A stretch of DNA of 64,000 bases, taken from the NCBI GenBank assembly GCA_965230065.1, contig OZ245942.1, positions 1,178,001 to 1,242,000 of the forward strand, given 5' to 3'. The stretch comes from G965230065 sp965230065. GTDB taxonomy: Bacteria > Bacteroidota > Bacteroidia > Cytophagales > Cyclobacteriaceae. Numbering within the stretch: the stretch's first letter is position 1; each line of letters starts with the position of its first letter. The notes beneath the pieces were generated by a model. That model did not search any database and was not told the origin of the DNA. It saw only the letters and a list, made by a program, of their open reading frames with translations. The position numbers and the translations under genes were made by a program. Shown here in pieces: positions 8,856 through 18,097 of the stretch.

Positions 8856-10091
8856 TTGAATTTATCATTATTCATTGCCAAAAGATATTTCCGCTCTAAA
8901 AAGAAAAGAAATTTTATTCAGGTCATTTCCCTAATTTCCATGATAGCTGTAGCGGTGGGTACTGCTGCGCTCATCATTGTATTATCAGTATTTAATGGCC
9001 TGGAAGACTTGATCAGGAGCTCTTATAACACGTTTGACCCGGAACTTAAAGTAGTGCCGGCCCAGGGAAAATCATTTGTACTCACCGATAGCCTGTACAG
9101 CCGCCTATCGGCCATTGGAGGTGTAGATATCATCACCGAAGTGATTGAGGATAATGCCCTGGCCCGGTACAGGGATGCCACCATGATTGTCAACCTGAAA
9201 GGTGTGAGTAATAACTTCATCGATCAGCACCGGATTGACAGGGCCATGATTCATGGCGAGCTGGCTTTACAAAAGGAAAATGTAAACTACGCTATTTTAG
9301 GGCAGGGTGTACAATACATGCTTTCCATTGCCCCGGCCGATGAGTTTTATCCGATCAAAATGTATTATCCGAAAAAATCGGGGTTGGGTACTGCCGGCGG
9401 CCTCAGCCTGAGTGGCAATCCCTACAACCAGGAGGGGATATTGCCCGGAGGGGTGTTTGCCATTGAAGACCCCATCGACTCTAAATATGTTATTGTGCCA
9501 CTCGGTTTTGCCCAAAAACTCTTTGGATATGACAACAGAAGAACCGCCCTCGAGATCAAGACGACGGAAGAAAGCAGTGAAAGAGAAGTACAGCAAAATT
9601 TACGGTCGTTGCTGGGCGATGAATTTGAAGTATTGAATAGTGACGAACAGCACGCCGGGTTACTAAGGGCTATCAAAATTGAAAAGCTATTTGTATACCT
9701 TACCTTTACTTTCATCCTGGCAATTGCCTCATTCAACATTTTCTTTTCCCTTTCTATGCTGGCTATCGAGAAGAAAAAAGACATAGCCATGCTTTTTGCC
9801 ATGGGCGCTACCCGCCGTACCGTAAAATCTATTTTTGTATATGAAGGAGCGATTATTGCCATTACCGGGGCTGCTGTTGGCTTGGTCATCGCTTTACTTT
9901 TGTGCTGGGCACAACAAGAATTTGGGATTGTTTCTATGGGCATGCAAACGGCCATCGTAGATGCTTACCCCGTGAAAATGCAGTTCACCGACTTCTTTTT
10001 TACAGCTATCAGTATCATTATCATAACTTTTTTTGCAGCTTATCGGCCTGCTTCCATCGCCTCACATACCGAAATCAAAGATTATTTGTAA
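8856..10091 (+). CDS. ABC transporter permease of the LolC/LolE (FtsX-like) family
   Basis: A 411-residue inner-membrane permease. The N-terminus 'FIAKRYFRSKKKRNFIQVISLISMIAVAVGTAALI' is typical of lipoprotein-releasing permeases LolC/LolE. It has one helix (about 20-45), a large periplasmic domain (about 46-275), and three C-terminal helices (about 280-305, 330-355, 375-397) forming the FtsX domain. The start is TTG at 8856, chosen because the family N-terminus begins there and no ATG lies earlier. The ATPase partner (LolD) is not adjacent, so it must be encoded elsewhere. Role in moving lipoproteins to the outer membrane is inferred from family. Confidence 0.85.
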   Translation: MNLSLFIAKRYFRSKKKRNFIQVISLISMIAVAVGTAALIIVLSVFNGLEDLIRSSYNTFDPELKVVPAQGKSFVLTDSLYSRLSAIGGVDIITEVIEDNALARYRDATMIVNLKGVSNNFIDQHRIDRAMIHGELALQKENVNYAILGQGVQYMLSIAPADEFYPIKMYYPKKSGLGTAGGLSLSGNPYNQEGILPGGVFAIEDPIDSKYVIVPLGFAQKLFGYDNRRTALEIKTTEESSEREVQQNLRSLLGDEFEVLNSDEQHAGLLRAIKIEKLFVYLTFTFILAIASFNIFFSLSMLAIEKKKDIAMLFAMGATRRTVKSIFVYEGAIIAITGAAVGLVIALLLCWAQQEFGIVSMGMQTAIVDAYPVKMQFTDFFFTAISIIIITFFAAYRPASIASHTEIKDYL

Positions 10092-10295
10092 ATTACATGG
10101 TCAAATCCTTTACTTTTTGACCAGAATTTCCATGATTTGCTTGTTTAGCCTTATACTAAATCAGTAAATCGATCTGGTTTTGGTAAGTAACAGGCAAAAT
10201 TTTTTCGGTTAGTTACATCATTAAAAATCAATACCCGGCTTGAGCAGGCTGCTGACCTAAAAACTTTTTTATCGTTCCCAGGGCAAGCAAATATT

Positions 10296-13235
10296 ATGAA
10301 AGTTTCAACCAATAAACCTTTCAAAATTGTGTACTCACTGTTTCAGCATGAGTACATGGGCTTTCTTTTTGAATCTTTCGCTATACAACTTGACGAACAG
10401 GACAGGTATACCCTGGAACACCAAAACATTTCTCACAAAAATGCCAAAGAATTTGCTGCCGGACTGGACAGTACCGATTATGAGTTGATTGCCCTGATGG
10501 ACTCTATGCAGCAAGATGTAATCATCCATAAGTTTTATGATAAAAAGATTCGGTCTGTTGATTTCTTTAAAAAAGTATTTGACAACCCCAATGACAAGCA
10601 GCAGCGCATCAAAGATGAAATAGAGGAATACCTGGAAGAACGGAGGGCAAAAATTTTATCGCTGCTGGCAGGTAAGTCTCTTTTTGAAATGAGCAATGAC
10701 GGAGAACCCACCGGCTCCCGCATAGAGGTGCTGCCCAAAAAGGCCACCGTGCTTTTCCACTTTCGGCGCAACGACGACAATACGCATTATTTCCCTACGA
10801 TTAAGTACGATGGCGAAAAGGTAGACTTCCAGTACAAAGATGCCTATATTATTTGTAAGCAACCTGCCTGGATGGTGCTCAATAAAAAATTGTACAGCTT
10901 TGAAAAGGGGGTGGATGGCCCAAAATTACAACCCTTTTTGAACAAGCGGTTCATCGTAATCCCAAAAAAGGTGGAAGAATCGTATTATCGCAAGTTTGTT
11001 GCCCCCCTGGTGGCTTCTTTTGATGTGTATGCCAAAGGCTTTGACATCCGCACTGAAAAGTACGAACTGACCCCCCACCTTACTTTTCATGAAATTTCAC
11101 CGGAAACGAATGGCCATGCAAAAGAAGCAGTAAGTGCGTACAATGGGAATGGACAAGATAAGATCGGCTTTAAGTTAAAATTTCAATACGAACAGTTTAG
11201 CTTTAAGGCAGGGGCATTGCACCCGGTAAGTGTGCGGCTCGAAAAACAGGACGACGACTATATTTTTCACCGGGTAAAAAGGAATACTGCCAAAGAAAAA
11301 TCACTAATCAAGTTTTTACGCGAACGCAGCCTGACGTTTGACAATGCGCTGGCTGTTTTACCAAAAATTGAAGCATTCCAGTGGATTTCGCAGCATAAAA
11401 GCGATTTACAGGAAGAAGGTTTTGTACTGGAGCAGGAGCAAAGCAGCGAAAAGAAATATTTTCTGGGCGAGTCTACCATCTCTGTAGAAATCAATGAAAA
11501 TATCGATTGGTTTGATATTAATGCCATTGTGCGTTTCGGCGAGTATAAAATTCCTTTTGCTGAAATCAGAAAATATATTCTGAATAAACAAGCAGAAATT
11601 CCCTTGCCCAACGGACAGTTTGCGGTAATTCCGGCCTCCTGGTTTACAGAATACACCGAATTATTCGCTTTTGTTGAAGATGACCCTGAAAATGTACGCC
11701 TGAAAAAGTACCACGTTGCCCTGGTGCAAGACTTGCGGGAAGGCAACCTGGCCGAAGTAACGATGAACCGAAAGCTGGAAAAACTGAAAGATTTTGGGCA
11801 GATTGAACCCCAACCTTTGCCCAAAAATTTTAAGGGTACGCTCAGGCCCTACCAGCATGCCGGGTACAACTGGCTTTATTTTCTCAAACAATACAACTTT
11901 GGCGGCTGCCTGGCCGACGACATGGGGCTGGGAAAAACTGTACAAACCCTGGCCTTGCTGCAAAAAGTAAAAGAAGAAAATAAGGAGAATGGCGTACCTG
12001 TAAGCACTTCGCTGCTCATTATGCCCACTTCACTTATTTACAACTGGGAACTGGAAGCAAAACGCTTCACACCTTCGCTGAAAGTACTCAACTATACAGG
12101 CACTACCCGCGACAAAAATCCGGATACGTTTGCCAAATATGACCTGGTGCTCACTTCTTACGGCATTGCCCGTCTGGATGTGGATATTCTCAAAAAGTTC
12201 TATTTCAACTACACCATACTGGACGAGTCGCAGGCCATCAAAAACCCGGATGCCAACATTGCGCAGGCCGTAAAGCAATTAAACACCAAACACCGGCTTA
12301 CCCTTACCGGAACCCCTATTGAAAACAGCACGCTCGATTTGTGGTCGCAGTTGTCTTTTCTAAATCCCGGTTTGCTCGGTTGCCAATCTTTCTTCAAAAA
12401 TGAATTTTTAACACCCATAGAAAAGAAAGGAGATACCGATAAGATGGAGCGCCTGCAAACGCTCATCAAGCCTTTCATTCTGCGCAGGCAAAAATGGCAG
12501 GTAGCCACCGAACTGCCCGAAAAGATTGAAAGCGTACGCTATTGCAGCATGACCGATGAGCAGGAACAGTTGTATGAAGAAGTGAAGTCATATTTCCGCA
12601 ATAAAATCATGACGGTGATTGAGGAAGAAGGCGTGAATAAATCCCACTTTTTGCTGTTGCAGGGGCTTACCCAGCTTAGACAAATTGCCAACCACCCCCG
12701 CATGGTGAATGAAAATTATGAGGGCTGCTCAGGCAAGCTTGAAGATACAATGGAGATGCTTACCGGGGCAATCAGGAAAGGACATAAAATATTGGTATTC
12801 AGTCAGTTTGTAAAGCACCTCTCTATTTTGAGCAAGCAGCTTGAACAGGAAAACATTGCATTTGCCTACCTGGATGGTAGTACCAAAAACAGGCAGGAAG
12901 TAGTAGAAAGCTTCCAAAATGATGAAAACATCCCTGTATTTCTGATTTCACTGCGGGCAGGTGGCGTAGGCTTGAACCTCACAAAAGCCGATTATGTGTT
13001 CATCATGGATCCCTGGTGGAACCCGGCCGTAGAAGCCCAGGCTGTAGATCGTGCCCACCGGATTGGGCAGGAAAACACGGTGTTTACCTATAAGTTTATC
13101 ACTAAAAATACGGTGGAAGAAAAAATCCTGAAACTACAGGAGAACAAGCTACAGCTGGCGCATGAATTGATCTCAACCGAAGAAAGCTTTGTAAAAAAAC
13201 TTTCGCAAGAGGATATTCAGGCAATTTTGACCTGA
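10296..13235 (+). CDS. SNF2-family DEAD/DEAH-type helicase
   Basis: A 979-residue SWI2/SNF2-type ATPase that would translocate on double-stranded DNA. The first roughly 500 residues are a lineage-specific region. The helicase core follows: GYNWLYFLKQYNFGGCLADDMGLGKT (Walker A near residue 545), DESQ (motif II near 643), LTGTPIENS (motif III), a second RecA lobe with 'ILVFSQFVKHL', SLRAGGVGLNLT (motif V) and QAVDRAHRIGQ (motif VI near 914). The Q in DESQ instead of DEAH is normal in bacterial SNF2 proteins. No methylase or nuclease gene is adjacent, so nothing suggests a restriction or defence role. Confidence 0.92.
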   Translation: MKVSTNKPFKIVYSLFQHEYMGFLFESFAIQLDEQDRYTLEHQNISHKNAKEFAAGLDSTDYELIALMDSMQQDVIIHKFYDKKIRSVDFFKKVFDNPNDKQQRIKDEIEEYLEERRAKILSLLAGKSLFEMSNDGEPTGSRIEVLPKKATVLFHFRRNDDNTHYFPTIKYDGEKVDFQYKDAYIICKQPAWMVLNKKLYSFEKGVDGPKLQPFLNKRFIVIPKKVEESYYRKFVAPLVASFDVYAKGFDIRTEKYELTPHLTFHEISPETNGHAKEAVSAYNGNGQDKIGFKLKFQYEQFSFKAGALHPVSVRLEKQDDDYIFHRVKRNTAKEKSLIKFLRERSLTFDNALAVLPKIEAFQWISQHKSDLQEEGFVLEQEQSSEKKYFLGESTISVEINENIDWFDINAIVRFGEYKIPFAEIRKYILNKQAEIPLPNGQFAVIPASWFTEYTELFAFVEDDPENVRLKKYHVALVQDLREGNLAEVTMNRKLEKLKDFGQIEPQPLPKNFKGTLRPYQHAGYNWLYFLKQYNFGGCLADDMGLGKTVQTLALLQKVKEENKENGVPVSTSLLIMPTSLIYNWELEAKRFTPSLKVLNYTGTTRDKNPDTFAKYDLVLTSYGIARLDVDILKKFYFNYTILDESQAIKNPDANIAQAVKQLNTKHRLTLTGTPIENSTLDLWSQLSFLNPGLLGCQSFFKNEFLTPIEKKGDTDKMERLQTLIKPFILRRQKWQVATELPEKIESVRYCSMTDEQEQLYEEVKSYFRNKIMTVIEEEGVNKSHFLLLQGLTQLRQIANHPRMVNENYEGCSGKLEDTMEMLTGAIRKGHKILVFSQFVKHLSILSKQLEQENIAFAYLDGSTKNRQEVVESFQNDENIPVFLISLRAGGVGLNLTKADYVFIMDPWWNPAVEAQAVDRAHRIGQENTVFTYKFITKNTVEEKILKLQENKLQLAHELISTEESFVKKLSQEDIQAILT

Positions 13236-13254
13236 TGATTTTGTTTACTTATGC

Positions 13255-14544
13255 CTACGGCACATACTCCTGTATCTCATTATATTCCGAGAAAAAGTAC
13301 CCCCTGTCGCCTATGGAAAAGCTAAGCTCAGCATCCCCATCGGGGGCATCATTTTTTTGGCCCCACTCGTTGGTAGCCGGGTGGTATTCCCAAAAATCAG
13401 CGTCTCGCCCCCCGCCCATATAGCCTTTGCTGCCTGCACTGAAAGCAATCATACTTTGGCGGGTTTCGCCCGGAAACCCGGCCTTTTCAAACCAGGTATC
13501 GTTGGCGGGGTTATATACCCAAAACTCGCTTGCTACAACCCGCTCATCCTTATCATTTCTGGTGGTGTAAGTATTGTATACATACGCCTTTTCGTCTATT
13601 ACAAAAACGGATGGACGAAAAACATCCCCCCCCGGGAAATACGCTTTTTGCGTCCATTTTCCCATAGGCTTGCCGTGGGCATCTACGCCTTCAGAAGCAT
13701 CGGTGGGGTCAAATTGCCATAAATCTTCAGGGGCACTCAGTCCGCCCCCAATATATCCTTTACCATTGATGGCAAAACTCATTGGGTTGGCCCGGCCTTT
13801 TCCCGGAAAGTTGGTTTTTTGTGCCCAGCGGTCGGCAGTGGCATCATATTCCCAGAAAGATGCGGGCTCTTCCTCCTCATTGCCAGAGAGTACGTACCCT
13901 TTATCGCCAACGGCAAAGCCTGTGGCATGAATGCTCACCTTACCGGGGAAATCTGTTTTTTGGCTCCATTCCTTGCTAACCAGGTCGTAAGCCCACCATT
14001 CACTATTCACCGATGAAACACTTGCTTCATTCACCAGGCCGATCCCTACGTAAATGGTATTTCCAATAGCAAAGCCAACGGGCCACTGGTCAAACTCACC
14101 CGGGAAAGTTTCGTGCGCATGCCAGGCATCCCCGGCCAGGGTAGTGAAAGTAATTTCGGGACTGTATATCACCGAATTATCTTCATGCACAAAATAGGCA
14201 CGGGCATGGTAGGCGGTGTTCAATGTTAAATCCCTGGCAAACCCCATTATCGGAAAAGGGCTGCGGGAGATAGTGGCAGGCGTATTTGTGTCCCATGATT
14301 GCTTAATTGAATCGGCAGGCTCGGGATTGGGGGACGTTGACCATACTACCCCAAAGTCTTTTTTCATGACTTCATCCGCCCCTTCAAAGGATAAGCTTCC
14401 TTCTATTTGGGCATCGTACAGCCCTATGCCGGACACTTCGGGAGTGGACAATGTTACATCAGTTTTTACGTCGGGCTTTTCCCCTTTTTCTTCACAGGCG
14501 AGGGCAAACGTGAGCAGGGATGCAAAAAATAATACCTTCTTCAT
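13255..14544 (-). CDS. Kelch-repeat lipoprotein with N-terminal Fn3-like domain
   Basis: A 429-residue exported protein; the lipobox ends at Cys17 (LACEEKGE). Residues about 28-130 look like the Bacteroidota Fn3-like module ('GVVWSTSPNPEPADSIKQS' and 'NTAYHARAYFV'). From about 140 onward there are at least five repeats of the form G-KGY-GGG / DFWEY-PATN-W-QK / FPG, a Kelch beta-propeller. Such proteins are surface or periplasmic binding platforms; no ligand can be named. It is a paralogue of the Kelch lipoprotein at 48.2 kb, and is convergent with the SNF2 gene. Confidence 0.82.
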   Translation of the reverse strand: MKKVLFFASLLTFALACEEKGEKPDVKTDVTLSTPEVSGIGLYDAQIEGSLSFEGADEVMKKDFGVVWSTSPNPEPADSIKQSWDTNTPATISRSPFPIMGFARDLTLNTAYHARAYFVHEDNSVIYSPEITFTTLAGDAWHAHETFPGEFDQWPVGFAIGNTIYVGIGLVNEASVSSVNSEWWAYDLVSKEWSQKTDFPGKVSIHATGFAVGDKGYVLSGNEEEEPASFWEYDATADRWAQKTNFPGKGRANPMSFAINGKGYIGGGLSAPEDLWQFDPTDASEGVDAHGKPMGKWTQKAYFPGGDVFRPSVFVIDEKAYVYNTYTTRNDKDERVVASEFWVYNPANDTWFEKAGFPGETRQSMIAFSAGSKGYMGGGRDADFWEYHPATNEWGQKNDAPDGDAELSFSIGDRGYFFSEYNEIQEYVP

Positions 14545-14578
14545 TGGGAATAAAAAATTGGCGGTTTACATTTTTACA

Positions 14579-14586
14579 CAAAAATA
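14579..14586 (-). promoter_or_regulatory. Candidate -7 box of the Kelch lipoprotein gene
   Basis: Minus-strand TATTTTTG, 34 bases before the ATG. No TTG 19-21 bases further upstream, so only the -7 element is supported. Confidence 0.4.
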
Positions 14587-14686
14587 AAATGCCTGATATT
14601 CCATTCTGTTAGAATTTGTAAAGCGAACTAAGCTGTGTAATATTACCACCGGAAATCTGTCAAAAAACCATAAATACCACACACCC

Positions 14687-15265
14687 ATGCTAAAACCCTG
14701 CTATACCTCCCATTTAACAGAAGCCGGATGCGACGAAGCCGGACGGGGTTGCCTGGCAGGGCCGGTAGTGGCCGCCGCCGTAATTTTGCCCAAAGATTTT
14801 TCACACCCGCTCCTCAACGATTCCAAACAGTTAAATAAACTACAACGCAACGCACTGAAGGTTGAAATCATGGAAACCGCCATAGATTATGCCATTGCCG
14901 AAGTAGACCACCACACCATTGACAAAATCAATATCCTGAAGGCTTCTTTCCTGGCCATGCACAAGGCTGTGGACCAACTAACCTGCAAACCCGAGCTGCT
15001 GTTGATCGATGGCAATCGTTTTACCCCCTATCCTTTCATTGCCCACCAGTGTATTGTAAAAGGGGATGCCAAGTTTTACTCGATAGCGGCAGCTTCCATA
15101 CTGGCTAAAACGCACCGGGATGATTTGATGGAAAAACTGGCGAAAAAGTTCCCTCAGTACGGATGGGAGCAGAATGTAGGCTACCCCACACCGGCCCACC
15201 GGAAGGCTATTGGTGCTTTTGGTGTTACACCCTGGCATCGCCAATCTTTCAAGCTCCTGCCCTGA
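14687..15265 (+). CDS. rnhB: Ribonuclease HII
   Basis: A 192-residue RNase HII that cuts RNA in RNA-DNA hybrids and single ribonucleotides in DNA. The active-site block AGCDEAGRGCLAGPVVAAAV holds Asp16 and Glu17. The further acidic residue in LLLIDGNRF and the 'SIAAASILAKTHRD' motif follow, and the C-terminal 'GVTPWHRQSF' is usual. A strong hairpin follows before gcvT. Confidence 0.96.
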   Translation: MLKPCYTSHLTEAGCDEAGRGCLAGPVVAAAVILPKDFSHPLLNDSKQLNKLQRNALKVEIMETAIDYAIAEVDHHTIDKINILKASFLAMHKAVDQLTCKPELLLIDGNRFTPYPFIAHQCIVKGDAKFYSIAAASILAKTHRDDLMEKLAKKFPQYGWEQNVGYPTPAHRKAIGAFGVTPWHRQSFKLLP

Positions 15266-15313
15266 AATTCAGAAAATTAACCTCGCTGTGTAAGTATTCC
15301 GGTTGTAGATTTT

Positions 15314-15321
15314 TACATTTG
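15314..15321 (+). promoter_or_regulatory. Candidate -7 box of gcvT
   Basis: TACATTTG matches TAnnTTTG, 101 bases before the gcvT ATG. No correctly spaced TTG is seen. If it is used, the large hairpin at 15343-15398 would lie in the 5' untranslated region of gcvT. Confidence 0.3.
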
Positions 15322-15342
15322 CACCTTTGCCGGATACTGGAA

Positions 15343-15398
15343 GTTAGAAGCTAGAAATTAGAAGTTAGAAAATTCACTTCTAATTTCCAGCTTCTAAC
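15343..15398. repeat. Long stem-loop built from the repeated word TTAGAAG
   Basis: Arms 15343-15365 and 15376-15398 pair over 23 bases with one mismatch around a 10-base loop. The left arm is itself built of repeats of (G)TTAGAAG with variants, and a further copy of the inverted word (CTAACTTCTAA) follows at 15401-15411. It lies between rnhB and gcvT and may end rnhB transcription. Confidence 0.8.
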
Positions 15399-15422
15399 CT
15401 CTAACTTCTAAACATACCTGCT

Positions 15423-16511
15423 ATGGATCTAAAAAAAACTGCCCTACACGATATACACGAGCAATCAGGTGCGAAAATGGTACCTTTTGCCGGATATTCC
15501 ATGCCCCTGCGTTACAGCTCTGATATTGAAGAACATAAAACCGTGCGCCAGGGCGTAGGCGTATTTGATGTATCACACATGGGTGAGTTTTTTCTTCGTG
15601 GCCCCAAAGCCATTGACCTGATCCAGAAGGTGAGTAGCAACGATGCTTCCAAATTGTACGATGGAAAAGTGCAATACAGCTGCCTGCCCAATGAAACGGG
15701 CGGGATTGTAGACGACCTGCTCATTTACCGCATCAGCGAAGAGGAGTACATGCTGGTAGTCAACGCTGCCAATATTGAAAAAGACTGGAACTGGATCAGC
15801 CAGTATAACACGGAGCAGGTTGAAATGGAAAATGCTTCTGACCGCATTTCGCTTTTTGCCATCCAAGGCCCTAAGTCTACCGATGTATTACAAAAGCTGA
15901 CGGAAGTTGACCTGAACAACATGGGCTTTTACACGTTTCAGAAGAACACCGTGGCGGGCATTCCGGATGTTTTTATCTCCGCTACCGGGTACACCGGTTC
16001 CAGTGGTTTTGAACTGTATGTTGACAATGCGCAGGCCCAACTCCTTTGGGAAAAGCTTTTTGAAGCTGGAGCCGAGTATGACATTAAACCCATCGGGCTT
16101 GGGGCACGCGATACCCTGCGTCTTGAGATGGGATTCTGCCTGTATGGCAACGATATTGATGATACTACTTCGCCCCTGGAGGCCGGGTTGGGCTGGATTA
16201 CCAAGTTTACCAAACCTTTTGTAAATGCGCAAAACCTGTTCAAGCAGAAAGAAGAAGGAGTAAGCCGCAAATTAGTGGGCCTGATTATGCAGGAGAGGGG
16301 TATTCCGCGCACCGGATACCAAATTTTTAATGAACAAGACGAACCCATTGGCAAAGTTACCTCTGGTGCCCAATCGCCCATGCTGGAAAAAGGCATTGGG
16401 ATGGGGTACGTACAAAAAGAATACAGCAAGCCGGGCAATCAGGTTTTGATTGGTATTCGCAAAAGAAGGATAAAAGCAGAAGTTGTAAAACCACCCATGA
16501 TTCAAACATAA
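15423..16511 (+). CDS. gcvT: Glycine cleavage system aminomethyltransferase (T protein)
   Basis: A 362-residue GcvT that takes the aminomethyl group from the lipoylated H protein, giving 5,10-methylenetetrahydrofolate and ammonia. Family landmarks are 'PFAGYSMPLRY' (residues about 21-31), 'GVFDVSHMGEF', the 'GYTGSSGFELYV' segment near 190, and 'LGARDTLRLEMG' near 226. The gcvH and gcvP genes are not here. comB follows after 9 bases and is likely co-transcribed. No glycine riboswitch was seen upstream. Confidence 0.97.
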   Translation: MDLKKTALHDIHEQSGAKMVPFAGYSMPLRYSSDIEEHKTVRQGVGVFDVSHMGEFFLRGPKAIDLIQKVSSNDASKLYDGKVQYSCLPNETGGIVDDLLIYRISEEEYMLVVNAANIEKDWNWISQYNTEQVEMENASDRISLFAIQGPKSTDVLQKLTEVDLNNMGFYTFQKNTVAGIPDVFISATGYTGSSGFELYVDNAQAQLLWEKLFEAGAEYDIKPIGLGARDTLRLEMGFCLYGNDIDDTTSPLEAGLGWITKFTKPFVNAQNLFKQKEEGVSRKLVGLIMQERGIPRTGYQIFNEQDEPIGKVTSGAQSPMLEKGIGMGYVQKEYSKPGNQVLIGIRKRRIKAEVVKPPMIQT

Positions 16512-16520
16512 ACATCGCTT

Positions 16521-17243
16521 ATGAAAACAATGGATATTTGCTTTTCCCCCGAACTGCTTCACTTGTATGACATTGAAGACAAGGTTGTGGTGGTAGTTGA
16601 TGTTTTTCGGGCTACCACCTCTATGGTTACGGCTATGTCGTATGGGATAGACCATATCGTACCGGTGGCTGAAATAGAAGCTTGCCAGGCACTGGGAAAG
16701 AAAGGCTACCTGACGGCTGCCGAACGGGGAGGCGAACAGGTCAAAGGTTTTGATTTTGGCAACTCTCCTTACAGCTACCGAACCGACAAGCTAAAAGGAA
16801 AAAAGCTGGCCATGACCACCACCAATGGAACCATTGCCATTGAGCGGTCAAAAAAAGCTAAAAAACTCATTATCGGGTCATTTTTAAACCTCACTGCCGT
16901 TACCCGCTTTTTACGAAAAGAAAATGAAAACATTTTGGTGGTTTGTGCTGGATGGAAAGGGAAGTTTAGTTTAGAAGACACCTTGTTTGCCGGGGCACTG
17001 GCCTTCAAGTTGCAAACCAGTTTTACCTTTCTTACCGATACCGTACTGGCTTCCCTCATCTTATACCAAACTGCCAGCGAAGATTTGTTGGGTTTCCTGA
17101 AAAGGTCGGCTCATTACCAAAGGCTGATGAATATATCACAAGATATTCATAAAGACCTGGCTTTTAGCCTGGAAGTAGACAAATACACGGTTATACCCAT
17201 TCTTGATAAGGAAACCGGAACGCTGAAAAGTTTTGACCCTTGA
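16521..17243 (+). CDS. comB: 2-phosphosulfolactate phosphatase (ComB family)
   Basis: A 240-residue ComB-family phosphatase. ComB removes phosphate from 2-phosphosulfolactate to give sulfolactate, first described in methanogen coenzyme M synthesis. The N-terminus 'VVVVVDVFRATTSMVTAMSYG', the 'AERGGEQVKGFDFGNSP' segment, 'TTTNGTIAI' and 'CAGWKGKFSLEDTLFAGAL' are characteristic. Bacteroidota do not make coenzyme M; the product could feed sulfonate metabolism, for example cysteate-headed sulfonolipids, but this is only an inference. It is tightly linked to gcvT (9-base gap). Confidence 0.88.
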   Translation: MKTMDICFSPELLHLYDIEDKVVVVVDVFRATTSMVTAMSYGIDHIVPVAEIEACQALGKKGYLTAAERGGEQVKGFDFGNSPYSYRTDKLKGKKLAMTTTNGTIAIERSKKAKKLIIGSFLNLTAVTRFLRKENENILVVCAGWKGKFSLEDTLFAGALAFKLQTSFTFLTDTVLASLILYQTASEDLLGFLKRSAHYQRLMNISQDIHKDLAFSLEVDKYTVIPILDKETGTLKSFDP

Positions 17244-17277
17244 TTTATTTTTTTAAAACTGGTAACATCATAACCCC

Positions 17278-17781
17278 TTGTTACTCACTACAAAAAGACT
17301 GCAATTGCGCCCTGTTCAAGCGGCAGATGAATCCCAACTACATACACTTTGGGCCAACCCGGAAGTCAGAAAGTATTTGTGGGATGATGAAGTAATACCC
17401 ATTGGGAAAGTAAAAGAAATCATCTCCCTCAGCACAAAATATTTTACCGAACAGGATTTTGGCCTTTGGCTTATCACTTTGAAAGAAACGAAAGCGGTCA
17501 TCGGTTTTACCGGGTTATGGTATTTTTTTGACGAAAACCAGCCCCAGTTGCTGTATGGCCTGCATCCCGATTATTGGGGCGAAGGCTACGCTGTAGAAGC
17601 TTCCCGAAAAATTATGGAATATGCCTTTCAAAACTTAGGTTTCACCTATATCATCGCCAGTTGCGACAAGCCTAACATCGCCTCCATGAAAGTAGCCGAA
17701 AAGCTGGGGATGCAAAAGGAGAAAGAAGAAGTTATTGATGGGAAAGTTACTGTGTTTTACTGTTTGGATGCAGAAAGATAG
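17278..17781 (+). CDS. GNAT-family N-acetyltransferase (RimJ/RimL-like)
   Basis: A 167-residue GNAT acetyltransferase. Typical features are the N-terminal 'LLTTKRLQLRPVQAADE' strand-helix, the acetyl-CoA loop region 'LHPDYWGEGYAVEASRKIM', and the 'IIASCDKPNIASMKVAEKLGM' motif. The start is TTG at 17278, as the family N-terminus begins there and no ATG exists before the conserved part. The acceptor (an N-terminal amine, antibiotic or metabolite) cannot be told. It follows comB after 34 bases and is convergent with the toxin gene. Confidence 0.85.
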   Translation: MLLTTKRLQLRPVQAADESQLHTLWANPEVRKYLWDDEVIPIGKVKEIISLSTKYFTEQDFGLWLITLKETKAVIGFTGLWYFFDENQPQLLYGLHPDYWGEGYAVEASRKIMEYAFQNLGFTYIIASCDKPNIASMKVAEKLGMQKEKEEVIDGKVTVFYCLDAER

Positions 17782-17806
17782 AAGAGGACGCATAAACCCA
17801 TTAAAC

Positions 17807-18094
17807 TTATAAATCAAGTTGTTCAGAATCTTGGGCATTGGGCCAAAAACGCATGAGTATGATACGTTCATCCTTCACCTGATAAAACAAGCTGATATGC
17901 TGATTAACCAAGGCCTTTCTTATATCCTGGTAACCTGAAGAAGGGTACATTTGAGGGTGAATTACCAGATTTTCTATGATTTGAAAAACCTGATCCACAA
18001 ACTTTGTAGCCGTATCCTCTCCCCATTTTGTCATCAGGTAGTCAATCTGTTGATAATAATCATTTTCAGCCCGTTGAGACCAAATCACTTCCAT
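17807..18094 (-). CDS. ParE/RelE-family toxin
   Basis: A 95-residue type II toxin. 'VIWSQRAENDYYQQIDYL' at the start, the helix pair, and 'HISLFYQVKDERIILMRFWPNAQD' at the end give the RelE/ParE fold layout. RelE members cut mRNA on the ribosome and ParE members poison gyrase; which type this is cannot be decided here. The antitoxin gene lies immediately upstream with only 3 bases between, the normal antitoxin-first order. The frame is intact, so the module may be active. Confidence 0.85.
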   Translation of the reverse strand: MEVIWSQRAENDYYQQIDYLMTKWGEDTATKFVDQVFQIIENLVIHPQMYPSSGYQDIRKALVNQHISLFYQVKDERIILMRFWPNAQDSEQLDL

Positions 18095-18097
18095 AAG

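Noticed and set aside
9422..9955. 177-codon minus-strand frame inside the LolC/E-type permease gene
   Set aside because: Antisense shadow of a conserved gene.
10296..13235. SNF2 helicase as part of a defence island
   Set aside because: No nuclease, methylase or other defence gene lies next to it; its neighbours are a housekeeping permease and a Kelch lipoprotein, and such SNF2 proteins are common in Bacteroidota.
15266..15422. Glycine riboswitch before gcvT
   Set aside because: The gap contains a simple self-similar hairpin and no conserved aptamer cores; it is too short for a tandem glycine riboswitch.
15938..16438. Minus-strand open frame inside gcvT
   Set aside because: Full overlap with gcvT, whose family identity is beyond doubt, and the product has no signal or motif.
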